Below are positions 4,765 through 7,469 of a DNA stretch of 7,469 nucleotides, piece by piece (the first letter of the stretch is position 1; the number at the start of each line of letters is the position of its first letter). Below the pieces are notes generated by a model. The model worked only from the letters and a program-made list of their open reading frames with translations. It was not told the DNA's origin and searched no databases. The DNA comes from Thermoproteota archaeon. Lineage in GTDB: Archaea > Korarchaeota > Korarchaeia > Korarchaeales > Korarchaeaceae. Both the position numbers and the translations under genes were made by a program. The stretch is from contig QMVZ01000079.1 in NCBI GenBank assembly GCA_003661365.1, positions 1 through 7,469 on the forward strand, given 5' to 3'.

Positions 4765-5144
4765 ACGAGAGACCTAGGCCCTTCTGTCCCCCAATCCGCT
4801 CATTCATAGGTCCCATGTTTGCAAACAGCATTTGGATTGAAGTCATAGGAGGTGCTAGCGAAGATCCGCAAACTAAGCAGGTGAAGAACTACCCCCTCTT
4901 CCGCTTCCTCTTCGTAACTCCTTTGATCTTGAGAGCGGGAGAGGAAGAGGATTATCCCTTCCTTTCCGTTGTCGTAGCTCCAGATACAATCTCAGACCTC
5001 TTGGAAAAGCTCCTCCGCATTATAGCTTTGTACGAGAAACAGCGAGGGGATAGAATTCCGCTTTCATTGGACTTAAGGAGGATTGTTGAAGCCATGAAAC
5101 CCCACCTTGTTGGAAGAATAAGGTATGAGGGAGTTAGGAGATGA
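4761..5144 (+). CDS. 127-residue soluble protein of unknown function
   Basis: An alpha/beta protein with no signal peptide. It has a Pro-rich start (RPRPFCPPIRSFIGP), strands NSIWIEVIGG, YPLFRFLFVTPLIL and FLSVVVAP, and helices DTISDLLEKLLRIIALYEKQ and LDLRRIVEAMKPHLV. The order of strands then helices suggests a single compact domain. I do not recognise it. The start is ATG 4761, overlapping the preceding stop as ATGA, with GGGAGGG at 4747-4753, 7 nt upstream. It is the only clearly globular, non-membrane product among the later small genes, so it may be a cytoplasmic partner of the membrane proteins. Confidence 0.75.
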   Translation: MNERPRPFCPPIRSFIGPMFANSIWIEVIGGASEDPQTKQVKNYPLFRFLFVTPLILRAGEEEDYPFLSVVVAPDTISDLLEKLLRIIALYEKQRGDRIPLSLDLRRIVEAMKPHLVGRIRYEGVRR

Positions 5145-5200
5145 AGCACCCAAGGCCAATCCAAGATGGAAAATGGCTGAGGGAGGGTGTAGAAAGTTGA
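5141..5200 (+). CDS. 19-residue microprotein or coupling mini-gene
   Basis: ATG 5141 to TGA 5198-5200 encodes MKHPRPIQDGKWLREGVES. It would normally be ignored, but it begins with an ATGA overlap of the previous stop and ends with a TTGA overlap of the next start, exactly as its neighbours do. GAGGGAG at 5127-5133 lies 7 nt ahead. Without it the chain of overlaps would break between the 127-residue and 58-residue genes. It could be a true microprotein, or a ribosome shuttle that carries translation to TTG 5197. It is hydrophilic with no recognisable motif. Confidence 0.5.
   Translation: MKHPRPIQDGKWLREGVES
5182..5189 (+). promoter_or_regulatory. Ribosome binding site deciding TTG 5197
   Basis: GGAGGGTG lies 7 nt ahead of TTG 5197 and favours it over the in-frame upstream ATG 5125. 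Confidence 0.6.
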
Positions 5201-5373
5201 TTATACTCCGCATTTTCTATTTTATAGTTTTTATAGCGCTTTATGTCCTCTCCACGCTTCTCATTTACGTTTGGTTTGGACCGAGACTTACCATAGCTCT
5301 TCTCTTCATCCAATTGGTTCTACAAACTTGGTGGGCAAGCGGGAGATGGGAGGTGAAGGAGGATAAGACTTAG
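5197..5373 (+). CDS. 58-residue protein with two hydrophobic helices
   Basis: From TTG 5197 the product is two membrane helices, about residues 2-26 (LRIFYFIVFIALYVLSTLL) and 31-47 (LTIALLFIQLVLQTWW), separated by a short FGPR turn and ending in a charged tail (GRWEVKEDKT). An in-frame ATG at 5125 would add 24 hydrophilic residues, but the TTGA overlap at 5197-5200 and GGAGGGTG 7 nt upstream favour the shorter form. A tiny helical hairpin of this kind is the general architecture of holins, small pore proteins and the capsid proteins of some spindle-shaped archaeal viruses; sequence alone cannot separate these. Its stop (TAG) lies 11 nt into the next gene's coding sequence if that gene starts at ATA 5363. 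Confidence 0.7.
   Translation: MIILRIFYFIVFIALYVLSTLLIYVWFGPRLTIALLFIQLVLQTWWASGRWEVKEDKT
5348..5356 (+). promoter_or_regulatory. Ribosome binding site positioned for an AUA start
   Basis: GGGAGGTGA ends 6 nt ahead of ATA 5363. No ATG, GTG or TTG of the large frame lies within range, so this strong site appears to serve a non-canonical codon. Confidence 0.6.
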
Positions 5374-7469
5374 AACATGGCTCCTATTAGCAATTCTGCT
5401 TATTCCTCTTATCCAAGTTAGCTCACAATCCGCTTATTTGGAGCCAGCACAAATCGAGGTTAGCGCCTACGAGGACCAAGACTTCATAACCTTCAACATC
5501 TCAGCCTACGCTTCCGAAAACCTGACAGCCAACCTGACAGGTCTTCCTAACAAAGTCTATCCCCTTGGCTGTGCCGATAATGGGACCATCACTCTGAACT
5601 TAACGACTTCAGAGCAGAACATCACTATGGAAGTCAACATCTCGGCCTTCAGCGTGGGAATTCACTACATCCAGATATATCTCGAATCAAATGGCTCCAT
5701 CCTGGACACATCCCTTCTAGTCCTAACAATAAAAGAGGTAGGAAAGGTAACTCTTCCCCCCTCGATCTCCGTTACCGTAGAACAGGGAGGAACTACATCA
5801 ATCTCGGTTTCCGCAACCTCAACCTGGAGCGAGTACGTGGAGCTTTTCAAAGCATCAAGCTTCCCAGATTGGGTCCAATTCCCGAACACGACGCTGGCTC
5901 CTTACGAATCGAGACCTGTTACCTTCACCTTTACAGCCCTGAACAAGGAACCTGGACCCTGGTCTAGCAAGGTCTACATAGGAGCCATAACCGAAGGTGA
6001 CCACTACGAGGAGATTGAGATAAATGTAACGATGATGGTGAACGCAAGCTCCTCTCCTTCACCAACGCCTCCCTCAGATACATCTCAAGAAGAACCAAAG
6101 CTCACGGTCCACATCCATGTCGTAAAACAGGAGAATCTAGAGCCTATTCCGAACGCCTACCTGATAATAGATAACTCCCAACCTGGAAGAACAAATGAGG
6201 AGGGAACAGCCACCTTCTCCCTGAAAAAAGGACTTCATAACATAAGGATAGCTAAGACAGGGTACTACGAGGTAACAAGCTCCTTCAACCTCCAGGAAGA
6301 AGACCAGCACGTCACCTTCTACATGAGCACCCAGAACGAGTCTCAAGATCAATACGAACAGGCGCCCTCAGAAGTTCCCCTCGCAAAGATCTTCCTCTCA
6401 AAGACGAAGGTCGAAGTCGAGATAGAGGTGGACGAGGAGGATACAAGGCGCATCTTGGTTGTTCCAAACGATGGAGTATGCGAGCTTGAGACGATAGCTG
6501 AGAGCGATGACCCTATCTGGATAATAGCCTCTAACCCAATGCCTAGCAAGCTAGCAAGCCCAGAGTACTCAAAATACGGAGCTGAATACGGGATCATCGA
6601 GGTGAAGATAATAGCACTCGAGGTGGAACCTGGAACCTACTCCAAGACCTTCTACGTGCTGGGCTCTGCTACCCACAACGCATCCTTCACCGTAGTGGTA
6701 AAGGTTAAGCCCAAAGGAAGCAACTCCAGCTCCTCAAACCCCTACGCTTACGATGTTGGGGAGCCAGTCGCTGTCGTAAAGCTAAGCTCTAGAGTTAGCA
6801 TAGAACCAGGGTTCCACAACGTCGTTGAGCACGAGATAATAACGGTAGATGTTCCGAACCACCCCAACCTAATCATCGCTACTACTGGCCAGATAGCCCC
6901 ACACTCCTCTCCCGTTGCCTTGGGACCACGGAAGATCATGGAGTTCATGATAAACGGGGACTGCACTTTAACCATCAAATGGCGGGAAACGAGCTACAAC
7001 CTTCAAACTGGACAGCTTGAGATTAGGAATAGCACGGCATACCAAGGGTTCGGTACGTATCAGTTCAAGGTGAGCAGGGAGGTCCAGAAGCGTGCAAAGT
7101 GGAAGATAAAGGTGAAGTTTGAAAAAGCGGTCTACTACGCTGGCGAGATAATCAGCTTCAAAGCTGTGAACAAGACTGGGACTTTAGAGCTTGACTGGAA
7201 CGGGGAAATGAAGCTGATCCCAGTCGGAAGCCAGGAAGCCCAAGAATCTAATATAACATTGCCCATTCCAATCCCAAGGCTAGAGCCCATAGAGGTGGAC
7301 TTCGACAACGATGGAGAGGCGACGAAGCAGATTTTAGTTGCTGGGGTCTATAAAGTAGTTCCTCCGACGGGCATACCATTCGAATCGAGCTTCCCAATGA
7401 TAACCGTTCTTCCCAGAGTTTTAGATCCGTACGAAATAGACTACAAGGTTCACTTGGATGAGAAGACAT
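5363..7469 (+). CDS. Very large secreted multi-domain surface protein (3' truncated), probable AUA start
   Basis: The frame is open from 5357 to the window end, at least 702 residues. Read from ATA 5363 it begins with a textbook signal peptide: MRLRTW, a Leu/Ile core (LLLAILLIPLI), then QVSSQSA. Three Ig-like beta domains follow at about 28-125, 126-228 and 335-450. Between the last two lie a Ser/Pro linker (about 229-246, SSSPSPTPPSD) and a carboxypeptidase-regulatory-like domain (247-322; PIPNAYLIID, TNEEGTATFSLKKGLHNIRI, KTGYYE). A Ser-rich linker (about 451-462) leads to further beta-rich sequence. There are 17 N-x-S/T sequons, eight within residues 45-110. No catalytic motif is seen. It is likely extracellular: adhesin, S-layer-like or virion spike. 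The C-terminus, and so the mode of anchoring, is outside the window. No ATG/GTG/TTG start precedes the signal peptide. Confidence 0.85.
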   Translation, partial: MRLRTWLLLAILLIPLIQVSSQSAYLEPAQIEVSAYEDQDFITFNISAYASENLTANLTGLPNKVYPLGCADNGTITLNLTTSEQNITMEVNISAFSVGIHYIQIYLESNGSILDTSLLVLTIKEVGKVTLPPSISVTVEQGGTTSISVSATSTWSEYVELFKASSFPDWVQFPNTTLAPYESRPVTFTFTALNKEPGPWSSKVYIGAITEGDHYEEIEINVTMMVNASSSPSPTPPSDTSQEEPKLTVHIHVVKQENLEPIPNAYLIIDNSQPGRTNEEGTATFSLKKGLHNIRIAKTGYYEVTSSFNLQEEDQHVTFYMSTQNESQDQYEQAPSEVPLAKIFLSKTKVEVEIEVDEEDTRRILVVPNDGVCELETIAESDDPIWIIASNPMPSKLASPEYSKYGAEYGIIEVKIIALEVEPGTYSKTFYVLGSATHNASFTVVVKVKPKGSNSSSSNPYAYDVGEPVAVVKLSSRVSIEPGFHNVVEHEIITVDVPNHPNLIIATTGQIAPHSSPVALGPRKIMEFMINGDCTLTIKWRETSYNLQTGQLEIRNSTAYQGFGTYQFKVSREVQKRAKWKIKVKFEKAVYYAGEIISFKAVNKTGTLELDWNGEMKLIPVGSQEAQESNITLPIPIPRLEPIEVDFDNDGEATKQILVAGVYKVVPPTGIPFESSFPMITVLPRVLDPYEIDYKVHLDEKT

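Noticed and set aside
5125..5196. ATG 5125 as start of the two-helix membrane protein
   Set aside because: It adds a hydrophilic stretch with no family support and a 20-nt overlap; TTG 5197 has GGAGGGTG at ideal spacing.
5377..5419. ATG 5377 as the start of a gene after the 58-codon frame
   Set aside because: It is in a different frame from the secreted protein and stops after 14 codons.
5665..7469. Several open frames of 70-80 codons on the minus strand opposite the large secreted protein
   Set aside because: They lie antisense to a long, well-supported frame, lack ribosome binding sites and recognisable domains, and are explained by the codon pattern of the + strand gene.

Overview
The window is archaeal DNA. 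It encodes a TFB (TFIIB-type) basal transcription factor, uses AGA/AGG and ATA codons freely, has strong GGAGGTGAT-type ribosome binding sites, and shows TATA-like elements about 25 nt ahead of some starts. A thermophilic host is plausible, but I cannot name a lineage. The density of small DNA-binding and membrane proteins, and the lack of housekeeping genes, look like an accessory region such as an integrated virus or plasmid. No integrase, replication protein or attachment site is visible, so that is inference.

Region 1 (1-1612) is a tightly overlapping run of genes on the + strand. It holds the tail of an unrecognised gene, a small basic winged-helix-like protein, a short TFB that lacks the usual B-reader/linker segment, and a ribbon-helix-helix protein with a coiled-coil tail. 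Three DNA-binding proteins in one operon suggest a dedicated transcription-control module.

Region 2 (1634-3228) holds a family 2 glycosyltransferase and an overlapping multi-pass membrane protein. A TATATAAG box 24-25 nt ahead of the glycosyltransferase ATG could give a leaderless transcript.

Region 3 (3229-3679) is about 450 bp of AT-rich DNA without a gene. It is rich in structure: a 38-bp dyad with a perfect 16-bp palindromic core, a smaller hairpin, a terminator-like hairpin, four CCCTGTC repeats, a strong TATATATAT element, and a three-box GTTNNAAC array with exact 11-bp spacing just ahead of the next operon. It could be a control region, an origin, or both.

Region 4 (3680-7469 and beyond) is one dense operon. 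An AbrB/SpoVT-like protein is followed by seven small genes (112, 53, 83, 41, 127, 19 and 58 codons), each joined to the previous one by a 4-nt NTGA stop/start overlap. Across these junctions all four NTG start codons are used. Several products are tiny membrane proteins. The operon ends in a very large secreted protein made of Ig-like beta domains and a carboxypeptidase-regulatory-like domain, with 17 N-glycosylation sequons. It runs off the window and appears to start at a non-canonical AUA codon placed 6 nt after a near-perfect ribosome binding site. The layout suggests co-translated assembly of a cell-surface or virion-like structure, with the upstream glycosyltransferase a possible but unproven partner.
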